NCBI GenBank assembly: GCA_938023705.1
Contig: CALJDJ010000104.1
Span: forward strand, 1 to 64,000
DNA from: an uncultured Collinsella sp.
GTDB taxonomy: Bacteria; Actinomycetota; Coriobacteriia; Coriobacteriales; Coriobacteriaceae
Direction of reading: 5' to 3'
DNA: 64,000 nt
Made by a program: the position numbers and the translations under genes. The notes under the pieces were generated by a model. That model did not search any database, had not been told where the DNA came from, and was given only the letters and a program-made list of their open reading frames with translations. Shown piece by piece: positions 50,910 to 59,511 of the stretch (position 1 is the first letter of the stretch; the number at the start of each line of letters is the position of its first letter).

Positions 50910-51380
50910 CTATTTGTGATACGGCTCGCCACGACTGATCTTACAGGCACGGTAAATCTGCTCTAGCAGCACCACACGCGCCAGGTTATGCGGCAAGGTA
51001 ATGCGTCCAAAGCTGAGCATCTCGTCGGCTCGTGCGCGCACGTCATCGCTCACGCCGTCCGAACCGCCGATTACAAAGGCAATGTCGCTGCCGCCTCGCA
51101 GCATAAGATCGTCGAGCCTCGCCGAAAACTCCTCGCTCGAGCGCTCCTTGCCCTCGATAGCCAGCAGGATCACATGCGCTCGAGATGGCAAGGCGGCAAG
51201 AATCGCCGCCCCCTCCTTGTCGCGCGCGGCATCCACGCCGCCCGCCTTAGCCGGGTCGATATCGGCCACCTCGCGGATATCCACCTTGGCATAGGCACCT
51301 AGGCGCTTGGTGTACTCAGCGCACGCGTCCTTCCAAAAGCGCTCCTTGAGCTTACCGACGCAAACGACGGTGTATTTCAC
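50910..51380 (-). CDS. rlmH: 23S rRNA pseudouridine-1915 N3-methyltransferase RlmH
   Basis: A 156-aa SPOUT-class methyltransferase. The C-terminal knot has FVIGGSDGVSDDV and ends ARVVLLEQIYRACKISRGEPYHK-like: LLEQIYRACKI, then YHK at the very end, as in all RlmH. It modifies helix 69 of 23S rRNA. It starts 6 nt after the stop of the SPFH protein gene, so they share a transcript. Confidence 0.96.
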   Translation of the reverse strand: MKYTVVCVGKLKERFWKDACAEYTKRLGAYAKVDIREVADIDPAKAGGVDAARDKEGAAILAALPSRAHVILLAIEGKERSSEEFSARLDDLMLRGGSDIAFVIGGSDGVSDDVRARADEMLSFGRITLPHNLARVVLLEQIYRACKISRGEPYHK

Positions 51381-51386
51381 GCGCGT

Positions 51387-52325
51387 CTACTCCTTCGAAT
51401 CGTTTTGAACTTTGCCGGCGGCCAGCATCTGCTCGAACATCGAGGCCGACTGCGAAAAGTCGCTCGGCAGCACGACCGTCGAGGTTTTACCCGTGCGAGC
51501 GAACTCCGTCATCATCTCGGACCACTGCGTAAACATGAACAGTTGGTTGGCCTCGTCATTGCCGACACCCGTCTCCTGGATGATCTCGAGCGAATCTTTG
51601 ATACCCAGCGCGATGGCCTTGCGCTGGTTGGCGATGCCCTCGCCCGCCTTTTCCATAGCCTCGGCCTCGGCGGTCGCCTCGGTGACGCGCTTGATGCGGT
51701 CGGCCTCGGCGAGCTCCTGCGCGGCAGCGCGCTTGCGCTGGGCAGCGTTGATGTCGTTCATGGAGTTCTCAACCTCGGTCGGCAGTGCGATTTTGGTGAT
51801 GAGCGTCGACACGAGGGTGAAGCCGTAGGCGGCCATCTGCTCGGAAACGGTAGCGTTGACATCCTTGGCGATGTCATCCTTCTTGGCAAAGACCTCATCG
51901 AGTGTGTAGACGGGGATGGAGGAGCGCAGGGCGTCGGTGATGAAGTCGCGCATCTGGTCGACGGGCTCCTGCAGCATATAGTAGCTCTTGTAGATGCCCG
52001 AATCTGCCGGGCCGGCGCCCATGTCATAGCTCACGTGGTACTGAGCGGAGACCTCAAGGCCAATGGTCACGTTGTCCTGGGTCTTAACGTCGATGCCAAA
52101 ACCATTTTTCATGGTGCGCAGACTCACCGTGGCGGCCTTGCGGTCAATCACGGGCACCTTCACGTGGAAGCCCGCGTTGACGATACGATTGAACTTACCC
52201 AAGCGCTCGATGATCACAGCGTGCTGCTGCTCAACGACGTAGCAGGCGTTGGGGAGCAGCAACAACAGGATGATGATGGGAATCAAAAGGCTGGTAAGGG
52301 CGGCGATGATACCGGAAAACAGCAT
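51387..52325 (-). CDS. SPFH/Band-7 (stomatin-like) membrane protein
   Basis: A 312-aa protein with one N-terminal helix (about 4-24) followed by an SPFH domain (VVEQQHAVIIERLGKFNRI) and a long helical C-terminal part rich in Ala/Glu (about 185-245). Such proteins form membrane rafts and hold proteases or help keep the envelope intact. It resembles QmcA/slipin; the usual NfeD partner is not adjacent. GAGGAGAG precedes the ATG at 52325. Confidence 0.9.
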   Translation of the reverse strand: MLFSGIIAALTSLLIPIIILLLLLPNACYVVEQQHAVIIERLGKFNRIVNAGFHVKVPVIDRKAATVSLRTMKNGFGIDVKTQDNVTIGLEVSAQYHVSYDMGAGPADSGIYKSYYMLQEPVDQMRDFITDALRSSIPVYTLDEVFAKKDDIAKDVNATVSEQMAAYGFTLVSTLITKIALPTEVENSMNDINAAQRKRAAAQELAEADRIKRVTEATAEAEAMEKAGEGIANQRKAIALGIKDSLEIIQETGVGNDEANQLFMFTQWSEMMTEFARTGKTSTVVLPSDFSQSASMFEQMLAAGKVQNDSKE

Positions 52326-52386
52326 GGTCTCTCCTCTGATAGGCACACGTTGGCATTAGGATACCCGTCCAAGGAGATCGTGCATA

Positions 52387-52413
52387 ACAAAAAAGCTCCC
52401 ATTGCTGGGAGCT
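52387..52413 (-). terminator. tRNA-Leu terminator
   Basis: In the minus direction AGCTCCCA-GCAA-TGGGAGCT followed by TTTTTTG. Confidence 0.93.
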
Positions 52414-52424
52414 CTTTCAATCAA

Positions 52425-52511
52425 TGGTGCGGGCGAAAGGACTTGAACCTTCATGGGGTTGCCCCCATACGGACCTGAACCGTACGCGTCTGCCAATTCC
52501 GCCACGCCCGC
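52425..52511 (-). tRNA. tRNA-Leu (CAG anticodon)
   Basis: An 87-nt class II tRNA with acceptor GCGGGCG / CGCCCGC, discriminator A and encoded CCA. The anticodon loop TTCAGGT gives CAG, reading CUG. The variable arm is GGGGGCAACCCC-like. It is 43 nt downstream of tatD on the same strand. Confidence 0.97.
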
Positions 52512-52554
52512 GTGCAGGAATTAGAATAACGGAGCGCCACCGCGAACGCAAGAA

Positions 52555-53472
52555 CTATTTTTGAAAAAGTTTGCAGGCATTTTCCCAAGCGGCATGCGCG
52601 ATTGTTTCGGCGTCCTCACCAGTGCGATCGACACGGTCGTTAACCAGCGCGTTTGCCGTAATGGAGATCATTGCGGGCTCGCATTCAAGACCGCGGATGG
52701 GCTCTGGAGCCATATACGGGCAATCCGTCTCGAACAAAATTCGATCGAGTGGGGTTGCCGCAAATGCCTCGCGCACGTCGTCGTTGCGCTTAAAGGTGGC
52801 CGCACCACCATAGGCGATATAGCAGCCCAGCTCCACAAAGCGCTCCATCGTGGCGCGGTCCTCGCCAAAGCAGTGCAGCACGCAACCGACCTGGGGCACG
52901 CCCACCTCACGAAGCACGTTGTACGCATCCATATGCGAGGTGCGCTCCCCATCCGAGTCCTCGTGCCGCAGGTGCAACTCCACCGGCACATTGCAGCGCA
53001 TGGCGACTTCGAGCTGACGTGCCATGCAATCAATCTGCACGCTGTGGGGCGCCGGCGTGATGTCGTCGTCGTAATCCATGTGGTAGTCCAGACCGATTTC
53101 GCCAATACCGGCGCACAAAGGGTCATCAAGCGCAGCAACAACCTGTGCGTGAATGTCGTCGGTATAGTCCGGCGCGCCATACGGATGCACGCCGGCAAGA
53201 TACTTGATCTGCGGGATATCCTGCATCGGCAGAATCTCGCGCGTCAGCCAGTCGCTATAGTCCGTCACGCTGCGCTTATCGGCAATGGGATCGAAGACCG
53301 TCACCAACAGGTCGATGCCTGCCGCCTTGGCACGCACGAGTGTCTCGGGCACATCCTTGCCCCAGAACGAAAGCAGATGCGCATGTGTGTCGGCAAGCGG
53401 TGCCAAGGGCACGGGACAAGCAACCGTCTTCTTTTTTTTGGTAAACGTCACGCGTTCGGCATTAAGCGTCAT
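52555..53472 (-). CDS. TatD-family metal-dependent hydrolase
   Basis: A 305-aa TIM-barrel hydrolase of the TatD/YcfH DNase family. Metal ligands are visible in LADTHAHLLSF, GEIGLDYHMDY, ELHLRHED, HCFGED and FETDCPYMAP. Its start ATG at 53472 lies inside the last codons of rsmA (11-nt overlap), so the two are translationally coupled, and a GGGAG site is 7 nt upstream. An in-frame extension reaches further into rsmA but has no site. The tatD-rsmA order is a common conserved pair. Confidence 0.92.
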   Translation of the reverse strand: MTLNAERVTFTKKKKTVACPVPLAPLADTHAHLLSFWGKDVPETLVRAKAAGIDLLVTVFDPIADKRSVTDYSDWLTREILPMQDIPQIKYLAGVHPYGAPDYTDDIHAQVVAALDDPLCAGIGEIGLDYHMDYDDDITPAPHSVQIDCMARQLEVAMRCNVPVELHLRHEDSDGERTSHMDAYNVLREVGVPQVGCVLHCFGEDRATMERFVELGCYIAYGGAATFKRNDDVREAFAATPLDRILFETDCPYMAPEPIRGLECEPAMISITANALVNDRVDRTGEDAETIAHAAWENACKLFQK

Positions 53473-54322
53473 GGGAAAGCTCCCGGGCCAGACGGACAAA
53501 GTCGGCAACATCGAGCGTCTCGGCGCGCGTGGTGGGTGCGATACCGCAAGCCTCAAAGGCGGCATCGAGCACGTCCTTGGCAAAGCCGTTGGCGCTCATG
53601 GAATTGCGGATGGTCTTGCGACGCTGAGCAAATGCAGCATCAATCACGCGGGCCACAAATTCGCGATCGAGTCCTTCGGGCACCACACCGTCAACACGGT
53701 CGATACGCACGACGGCCGAGTCCACGTGTGGCGCCGGCATAAAGCAACGCGGCGGCACCTCAAAGCGACCCGTTACCTGCGCATACAGGCCAAGCTTTGC
53801 CGTATAGCCGCCATAGGTCTTGTTGCCCGGCACTGCGGCAATGCGATCGGCAACCTCCTTTTGCACCATGACGACGGCGCGCTTGAGCGCCGGCATCGTC
53901 TGGAAAAATTGCAAAATGATCGTCGCCGCCACGTTATAGGGCAAGTTCGCGACAAATACCGTCGGCTCACCGCCCGCAGCCTGCTCAATCTGCTCCGGGC
54001 CCACCTTAAGCGCGTCGCCCATGATAAAGCGGAAGTTGGCATAGTCGGCGGCGTGGGCGTCGAGCACCGGCTCAAGCTCGGGATCGGCCTCAATGGACGT
54101 AACGCACGCCGCTTCCTGCAGCAACGCAAGTGTCAACGTACCGCAACCCGGACCCACCTCGAGTACGCGCTCGTCACCTGCAAGCTCGGCAAGCTCGCAG
54201 ATACGCTCGATCACATGATTGTCGATTAGAAAGTTCTGGCCCAGGCGATGCTTGGTCGCAAGGCCAAACTCCTCCAGCAGCTCCCTTGTTGCCGTGGGGT
54301 TTGCCAAAGGCGAAGTTGTCAT
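53462..54322 (-). CDS. rsmA: 16S rRNA dimethyladenosine transferase RsmA (KsgA)
   Basis: A 286-aa enzyme that dimethylates A1518 and A1519 in 16S rRNA. SAM-binding motif I is VLEVGPGCGTLTLALL (about 55), the N-terminal QNFLID precedes it, and the catalytic motif is VANLPYNVAATI. The C-terminal helical domain has RRKTIRNSM. Length is typical. A terminator-like hairpin separates it from metG upstream. Confidence 0.96.
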   Translation of the reverse strand: MTTSPLANPTATRELLEEFGLATKHRLGQNFLIDNHVIERICELAELAGDERVLEVGPGCGTLTLALLQEAACVTSIEADPELEPVLDAHAADYANFRFIMGDALKVGPEQIEQAAGGEPTVFVANLPYNVAATIILQFFQTMPALKRAVVMVQKEVADRIAAVPGNKTYGGYTAKLGLYAQVTGRFEVPPRCFMPAPHVDSAVVRIDRVDGVVPEGLDREFVARVIDAAFAQRRKTIRNSMSANGFAKDVLDAAFEACGIAPTTRAETLDVADFVRLARELSHDA

Positions 54323-54357
54323 AGTTGCCTCCTTAGCATGATGGCGGCGTCTTGAAA

Positions 54358-54391
54358 CGAAAGGGCATGGACCGTTGCGGCCATGCCCTTA
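54358..54391 (-). terminator. metG terminator
   Basis: In the minus direction AAGGGCATGG-10 nt-CCATGCCCTT followed by TCGTTTC. It lies 42 nt beyond the metG stop. Confidence 0.75.
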
Positions 54392-54432
54392 CAGCTAAAC
54401 AGCAAATTGCCGATATGGCGCTCGCGCGGTCT

Positions 54433-56034
54433 CTACGCCAGACGCGGGAACAGCGGATCGCCCTTCTCGACGGGCTGACCACCAGCAAGCAGGCCCCAAG
54501 TGCAAATGCCCTTGAGGTCGTCGCTCGCGGCCTCGCCCTCACAGGACAGGCGGCGCAGAGCCTCGGCAGAAGTCTGGGGCATGAGCGGCATCAGCAGGTG
54601 GGCGGCGATGCGGATGGCCTCGAGCAGGTTGTAGATCACAAATGCCAGCTCGTCAGCCTTGGCCTCGTCCTTGGCAAGCGCCCAGGGCTCGGAGTCCTCG
54701 ATGTAGTGGTTGGCGGCGTGAATGAGCTCCATGACCTCATCCTTGGCTCCGCCGTAATCGAGCACGTCCATCTTGGCCATGTAGCGGTCGACCAGGCCAT
54801 CGGCAATCTTTGCCAGCGGGTTATCGAACGCGTCGGCAGACGCCGGTTTAGCCGGGGCGCAGCCGTCAAAGTACTTTGCGCTCATGTTGAGCGAGCGCGA
54901 AATGAGGTTGCCCCAGCTGTTGGCCAGATCGGCGTTGTAGACCTGCTCCATGCGATCGAAACTGATGGCGCCGTCGGTGCCGGGGACCACGTCGGTCATA
55001 AAGTAATAGCGGTAGCCCTCGACGCCCAGCATGTCGATAACATCCTGCGGAGCGATGGCGTTGCCGCGGCTCTTGGACATCTTCTCGGCCTTGCCGGTCT
55101 CGGCATTGCGCACGGTCAGGAAGCCGTGGGCAAAGACGTGCTCGGGCAGGGCCTCGCCGATGGCCATGAGCATGGCGGGCCAAATGACGCAGTGGAAGCG
55201 AATGATGTCCTTACCCACAATATGGAACTGCGCGGGCCAGCGATAGGCCAGCTCGGCACGGGCCTCGTCGGTGTCGACACCGTAGCCGACGGCAGTCATA
55301 TAGTTGAGCAGCGCATCGAACCACACGTAGGTCACGTGACCCTCGTCAAACGGGACCTGGATGCCCCAGTCAAAGCTCGTACGGCTCACGGAAAGGTCGT
55401 TAAGGCCGCCCTCGACAAAGCTACGTACCTCGTTCATGCGGAACGCAGGCTCGACAAAGTCGGGGTGCTCGTCATAGAGCTTGAGAAGCTTGTCCTGGAA
55501 GGCGGAAAGCTTAAAGAAGTAGGACTCCTCCTGCACGCGCTCAAGCGGACGGTGGCAGTCGGGGCATAGATGCTGGCCGACGCTGCCGTACTCCTCGTCG
55601 CCCTTCTGGACCTGCGTATCGGTGAAGTAGGTCTCGTCAGGCACGCAATACCAACCGTCGTAGCTGCCCTTATACAGGTAACCGGACTCCTTCATGCGCT
55701 CCCACAGATACTGCACGGCATGATGCTGGCGCGGCTCGGTGGTGCGGATGAAGTCGTCGTTGGAAATCTCGAGCTTGCTCCAAAGCTCCTTGAAGTGCGG
55801 GGCCTGGCTATCGGTCCACTCCTGCGGCGTCATGCCATGCTTGGCTGCGGCCTCGGCGACCTTCTCGCCGTGCTCGTCCATGCCGGTCAGGAACTTGACG
55901 TTATAGCCGGCGGAGCGGCGATAGCGAGCCTGAACGTCGGCGATGATGGTGGAATAAGCCGTGCCCAGGTGCGGATCGGCGTTGACGTAGTAGATGGGCG
56001 TCGTGATAAAGAACGAAGGCTTGCTTTGATCCAT
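54433..56034 (-). CDS. metG: Methionyl-tRNA synthetase
   Basis: A 533-aa class I synthetase. The HIGH-like motif is PHLGTAYS (about 21-28) and the KMSKS loop is EKMSKSRGNAI (about 305). One zinc-type pair is seen in HLCPDCHRPL. The C-terminal EMAP/tRNA-binding domain of longer MetRS forms is absent, which is common in one bacterial type. It lies 69 nt downstream of rsmI in a three-gene minus-strand run. Confidence 0.96.
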   Translation of the reverse strand: MDQSKPSFFITTPIYYVNADPHLGTAYSTIIADVQARYRRSAGYNVKFLTGMDEHGEKVAEAAAKHGMTPQEWTDSQAPHFKELWSKLEISNDDFIRTTEPRQHHAVQYLWERMKESGYLYKGSYDGWYCVPDETYFTDTQVQKGDEEYGSVGQHLCPDCHRPLERVQEESYFFKLSAFQDKLLKLYDEHPDFVEPAFRMNEVRSFVEGGLNDLSVSRTSFDWGIQVPFDEGHVTYVWFDALLNYMTAVGYGVDTDEARAELAYRWPAQFHIVGKDIIRFHCVIWPAMLMAIGEALPEHVFAHGFLTVRNAETGKAEKMSKSRGNAIAPQDVIDMLGVEGYRYYFMTDVVPGTDGAISFDRMEQVYNADLANSWGNLISRSLNMSAKYFDGCAPAKPASADAFDNPLAKIADGLVDRYMAKMDVLDYGGAKDEVMELIHAANHYIEDSEPWALAKDEAKADELAFVIYNLLEAIRIAAHLLMPLMPQTSAEALRRLSCEGEAASDDLKGICTWGLLAGGQPVEKGDPLFPRLA

Positions 56035-56103
56035 GGGGTTTGTCCTCCAGAAAAACGTTGCATACAGGGGATGATTCTAGCGCAAGGGCTGGATATCCTC
56101 CAT

Positions 56104-56982
56104 CTATTGCATATCGAGCACCATGGCATAGACATCGCGCTTGCGGCGCGAATACTTCTGAGACAGGCGCTTGGCCACCGCAGAGGCGGGCTCCCCCTCC
56201 TCGAGCGCGGTGCGGATATCCTCGCGCAGGGCCTCGTCGGGATCCGCTACCGCAGCGCCAACCGGCGCGATGCCGGCCTCCTCGTCCTCGCTCGGCGGCG
56301 CGATGACCAGCGCAATCTCGCCCTTTACCTCGCCGCGAGCACGCAGCTCCTCGGCAAGCTGGTCAGCGGGCCCGCGCAAGACCTCCTCGTGCAGCTTGGT
56401 GAGTTCGCGGCAGACGGCAACCTCACGCTGGGGAAAGACCTCCGCCACGGCCTCGAGCGTCGCCACGATACGATGTGGAGACTCGTAGAAGATGAGTGCG
56501 CCAGGCACCACGGCAAGGCGCTGCAAACGGCGCACACGGTCGCCGTGCTTTCGGCCCAAAAAGCCCTCGAAGAAAAAATGCTCGCAGGGAATGCCGGACG
56601 AAACGAGCGCCGTGACGCAAGCAGAGGGCCCGGGAATAACTTCGACGGGCACATCGGCCTCACGCGCCGCCTCGACCAGCGCCTGGCCGGGATCGGACAC
56701 GCTCGGCATGCCGGCGTCCGAGGCAAAGGCGAGGGTCTCCCCCGCCAGCAGACGGTCGACCAGGCCGGCAGCGCGGCTAGCGATCACATTCTCATCGCAA
56801 CGGACAAGCGGCTTGGAAATGCCCAGGTGCATCAGCAGCTTTGACGTCACACGCGTGTCTTCGCAGCAAATGACATCGGCAGCGGCAAAAGCCTCGCCAA
56901 CGCGCGGGGACAGGTCGCCTAGGTTGCCGATGGGCGTGCCGACCACATAGAGTTTGCCCGTATGGGCGCTGTTTTGCGTCAT
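56104..56982 (-). CDS. rsmI: 16S rRNA cytidine-1402 2'-O-methyltransferase RsmI
   Basis: A 292-aa tetrapyrrole-methylase-fold enzyme. The N-terminus LYVVGTPIGNLGDLSPR and CCEDTRVTSKLL (about 36-47) are diagnostic, as is SDAGMPSVSDPGQALV. An acidic linker (about 230-245) is followed by the usual C-terminal helix-turn-helix (VAKRLSQKYSRRKRDVYAMV). It starts 6 nt after the GH5-like gene's stop. Confidence 0.95.
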   Translation of the reverse strand: MTQNSAHTGKLYVVGTPIGNLGDLSPRVGEAFAAADVICCEDTRVTSKLLMHLGISKPLVRCDENVIASRAAGLVDRLLAGETLAFASDAGMPSVSDPGQALVEAAREADVPVEVIPGPSACVTALVSSGIPCEHFFFEGFLGRKHGDRVRRLQRLAVVPGALIFYESPHRIVATLEAVAEVFPQREVAVCRELTKLHEEVLRGPADQLAEELRARGEVKGEIALVIAPPSEDEEAGIAPVGAAVADPDEALREDIRTALEEGEPASAVAKRLSQKYSRRKRDVYAMVLDMQ

Positions 56983-56988
56983 ATCAAC

Positions 56989-58050
56989 CTATTCAATCAT
57001 GCCGCGCTCGAGCGTACCGAGCGCCGCGCGGGCGTCCCATGCTGCAATGCGCTTCTCGGTCTTCCACGTTTGGAAGAACCAACCGGCAGCCGGCGCAAAC
57101 GAAGCCAGCTGGTTGGCGATAAACACGCGCTCGTAGGCATTGCGGCCCTCGGGCGTAACCGACGAGTTGGCAAAGATCGCCGCACCCGACCATTCGCCCA
57201 CCAGCACGGGGAACCCAGTCGAAATCGCCTCTTTGAGCTCGCGCTTGTTGCGCGAAATCGCCGTCGTCAGCCCGCGGGGGCTCGTGATGTCGAGCGCATA
57301 TTCGTCACGGTAATGGTACAGGTGAAGGTCCATGTAGACGTTCTTGTACTTGGCGCCGCGCATAAAATGCTTCCACTCGCTGGGATGCCCCGACGACGAG
57401 AAGACGACGATCTTATCCTCGGGCATATACGAACGGACGAGCTCGTAGGCATCGCGATAGAAATTGCGCAGGTAGTGGGCCGGAATGCCATCCGTTATGG
57501 TGAAGAGGCTCTTGCGAACGCTCATCTGCGGCGTGTCCAGCAGCTCAATGCCCAGCAGGCTCTCGGCCTCGCCATAGCGATCGGCCAAGCGCTCGAGCAC
57601 GTCGAGTGCGACGTGACGGCCGTTGGTGGACGAATGCCACTCGGCGACAGCCTCCGGCGTGGTGGGCGAATCGTTGGAATCGCCCTGGCCACCGGGCACG
57701 GTTGCCAGATCGAGCAGCACGCGGATGTCGTACTTGGCAGCCCACTCAATTGCACGGTCAATGTAGTCGACAACCGAGATGTAGGACGCATCGGACTCCT
57801 GCGAACCAAAGGCATACCAGGGCACCGGTAGACGCACGGCATTGAGACCGATCTGCGCCATGCGACGAAAATCGTCCTCGCTCACAAACGTCTCGTAATG
57901 GCGGCGCATGCGCTCGTTATAGGCGGCGGTACCCATGGCCTCCTGTAGCTCGGCCGCATTGGATGCACCGGTCGCCGCGTACAGCGACGGGGTCACCCAA
58001 GGCTCGGGAATAAACCAGCCAGAGAGATTAACGCCGAGTATCCTCTCCAT
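56989..58050 (-). CDS. GH5-like protein with altered catalytic motif
   Basis: A 353-aa TIM-barrel protein of the glycoside hydrolase 5 / exo-1,3-beta-glucanase type: MERILGVNLSGWF at the start, RMAQIGLNAVRLPVPW (about 68), then GIELLDTP (about 167) and VLVGEWSGAA (about 290). The nucleophile Glu in GEWS is kept. The acid/base NEP motif reads DTP, so the proton-donor Glu is missing. No signal peptide, so cytoplasmic. The ATG at 58050 has AAGGGGG upstream; the frame remains open further up without a site. First of an operon with rsmI. Confidence 0.85.
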   Translation of the reverse strand: MERILGVNLSGWFIPEPWVTPSLYAATGASNAAELQEAMGTAAYNERMRRHYETFVSEDDFRRMAQIGLNAVRLPVPWYAFGSQESDASYISVVDYIDRAIEWAAKYDIRVLLDLATVPGGQGDSNDSPTTPEAVAEWHSSTNGRHVALDVLERLADRYGEAESLLGIELLDTPQMSVRKSLFTITDGIPAHYLRNFYRDAYELVRSYMPEDKIVVFSSSGHPSEWKHFMRGAKYKNVYMDLHLYHYRDEYALDITSPRGLTTAISRNKRELKEAISTGFPVLVGEWSGAAIFANSSVTPEGRNAYERVFIANQLASFAPAAGWFFQTWKTEKRIAAWDARAALGTLERGMIE

Positions 58051-58305
58051 CACTGCCCCCTTCGGATCATGCAGGTCGAACCCGCATCGTATTGCATAGG
58101 ATAAGTATCGTTTTGAGTATACCCGCGTGTGCGGACAGGCGACCGAACGGTCTGCAAAGTGACGCGAAAGTGGGAGGAATGTCTGGGGCGGGCGGGCTCG
58201 GAATGGTGCGACGAGGTGTGTACGCGCGCCAAAGGCAGGCACCGGAAAGCATGTCCCGTTCTATCGCTCAATAATGGGGCGCATTTTCCGCAGAACCCTA
58301 CATAA

Positions 58306-58333
58306 AAGAAAAGGACCCCTTTGCAGAGGTCCT
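58306..58333 (-). terminator. tRNA-Phe terminator
   Basis: In the minus direction AGGACCTCT-GCAA-AGGGGTCCT followed by TTTCTTTT. Confidence 0.93.
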
Positions 58334-58346
58334 AGTCAATTCAAGG

Positions 58347-58419
<73 letters not shown>

Positions 58420-58542
58420 ATTTGAGGTGTGCCTTGTTTCAAGGCTTGATTAGTATAACCAAGGACGCGTTCCGGTCAACCGAGAATTTTAAAAAAGTTT
58501 TTGAGCACAGCCTCGGTTCTATAAATCGGCACGTCAGAGGCA

Positions 58543-58830
58543 TCAGCCGGCAGCAAGAAGTTTTTCGCTCAGAGCCGCACGGGCAAACTCACTTGGCGTC
58601 ATCCCCTCGGCAGCCGCCCGTCGACGAATGGCCTCCTTCATTCCCAGAGGAATCTTGACCGACAGCGTTGCCGTCCCCTCACCTGAGAGTGGGGGCCGTC
58701 CATGCACGATCCCACCAACGGTGTGTTCGCCATCCGGAAACTCTCCGCGCTCGTACGACTCGCACCACGCGTCAATCATTTCATCCGTTACAACCTGACC
58801 ATTAGCGGCCGTATACGTCTTGCCCATCAT
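58543..58830 (-). CDS. Antitoxin-like ribbon-helix-helix protein
   Basis: A 95-aa protein. The C-terminal half (ATLSVKIPLGMKEAIRRR, then GMTPSEFARAALSEKL) is a ribbon-helix-helix DNA-binding fold as in many antitoxins. The N-terminal half (GKTYTAANGQVVTDEMIDAW) likely covers the toxin. Its ATG overlaps the stop of the upstream gene by 4 nt (ATGA). It is second in a toxin-first operon, as in BrnT-BrnA. The family assignment is by pattern only. Confidence 0.75.
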   Translation of the reverse strand: MMGKTYTAANGQVVTDEMIDAWCESYERGEFPDGEHTVGGIVHGRPPLSGEGTATLSVKIPLGMKEAIRRRAAAEGMTPSEFARAALSEKLLAAG

Positions 58831-59093
58831 CGACCCCTTTGCCGAGCCTGTTCAATCTCCTGCCAAAATTTCTTCTGGACTGGAGACAAGGCATGAATGA
58901 TAAGCCACCCACGGACAAGCTCGACCGCGACAAGCTCCACGCTTCGTCCGTCTGGGAGCCATCCAATCGCAAGCCATCTCGGCGGCTCGTCCTTCGACTC
59001 GCGACGAATGCACTCAGTAACCGCAAGCCAAGCGCTAAGCACCTGCTTTTCCGTCAGGTGCTTTTTAGCGTTGGGATGGATCTCAACATCCAT
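58827..59093 (-). CDS. Putative toxin of a toxin-antitoxin pair
   Basis: An 88-aa basic protein beginning MDVEIHPNAKKHLTEKQVL. It has a helical start, then WLAIGWLPDGRSVELVAVEL, a beta-sheet pattern with a late His-Ala (WLIIHALSP) that recalls BrnT/RelE-like small toxins. GGAGGAG precedes the ATG at 59093. It overlaps the antitoxin gene by 4 nt. No catalytic set can be confirmed. Confidence 0.65.
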   Translation of the reverse strand: MDVEIHPNAKKHLTEKQVLSAWLAVTECIRRESKDEPPRWLAIGWLPDGRSVELVAVELVRGWLIIHALSPVQKKFWQEIEQARQRGR

Positions 59094-59151
59094 GCATCTT
59101 CTCCTCCATCTTACCCAATTTCGTATGACGAAAGTCCGCTGTCGCCAATTC

Positions 59152-59511
59152 TTAAGCCGGCACGCGTTGGAGAGCAGGGATCGAAACAATGATTGAAGGA
59201 CGCTCTAGTACGGCCCAGGCGCCGGGGCAGGAGCACGTGCGCCAAGGACGAACGCTTTCGTAGCGCGCGAGGATATTGCCGTCGCGATCGATGAAGGCGA
59301 TGTCGATGGGATAGGCCATAAAACACGTATGGACCGAAGAGCAGCGTGGAAACGCCATGACGAGCGGCAGACCGTTGGCGGCAACCGGACACCGTCCCAG
59401 CATGCCGCGCAGGCGCACGGCAAACGACTCCGCCACCGCAAACTCGGCCGGCGTCCAACCCAGCCTGTTGAGCGCCCGCGCGTACGCGATGTAGGACGAG
59501 ACCGCGGTCAC
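59152..59511 (-). CDS. DUF192-domain protein in the Tad operon
   Basis: A 119-aa protein of the DUF192 (COG1430) family: LRGMLGRCPVAANGLPLVM, then HTCFMAYPIDIAFIDRDGNI with the typical ...CFMAYPIDIAFID core. The family function is unsettled; many members are exported, but this one has no obvious signal peptide. The GTG at 59511 overlaps the upstream gene's stop (GTGA) and has GGGGGTG before it. It is the last gene of the pilus operon. Confidence 0.8.
   Translation of the reverse strand: MTAVSSYIAYARALNRLGWTPAEFAVAESFAVRLRGMLGRCPVAANGLPLVMAFPRCSSVHTCFMAYPIDIAFIDRDGNILARYESVRPWRTCSCPGAWAVLERPSIIVSIPALQRVPA

Noticed and set aside
58051..58242. N-terminal extension of the GH5-like protein
   Set aside because: Basic, low-similarity sequence without a ribosome site. 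The ATG at 58050 has a strong one and starts at the fold boundary.
59111..59458. Alternate minus-strand frame over the DUF192 gene
   Set aside because: It has no domain pattern; the DUF192 frame has clear family residues and overlap-coupled start.
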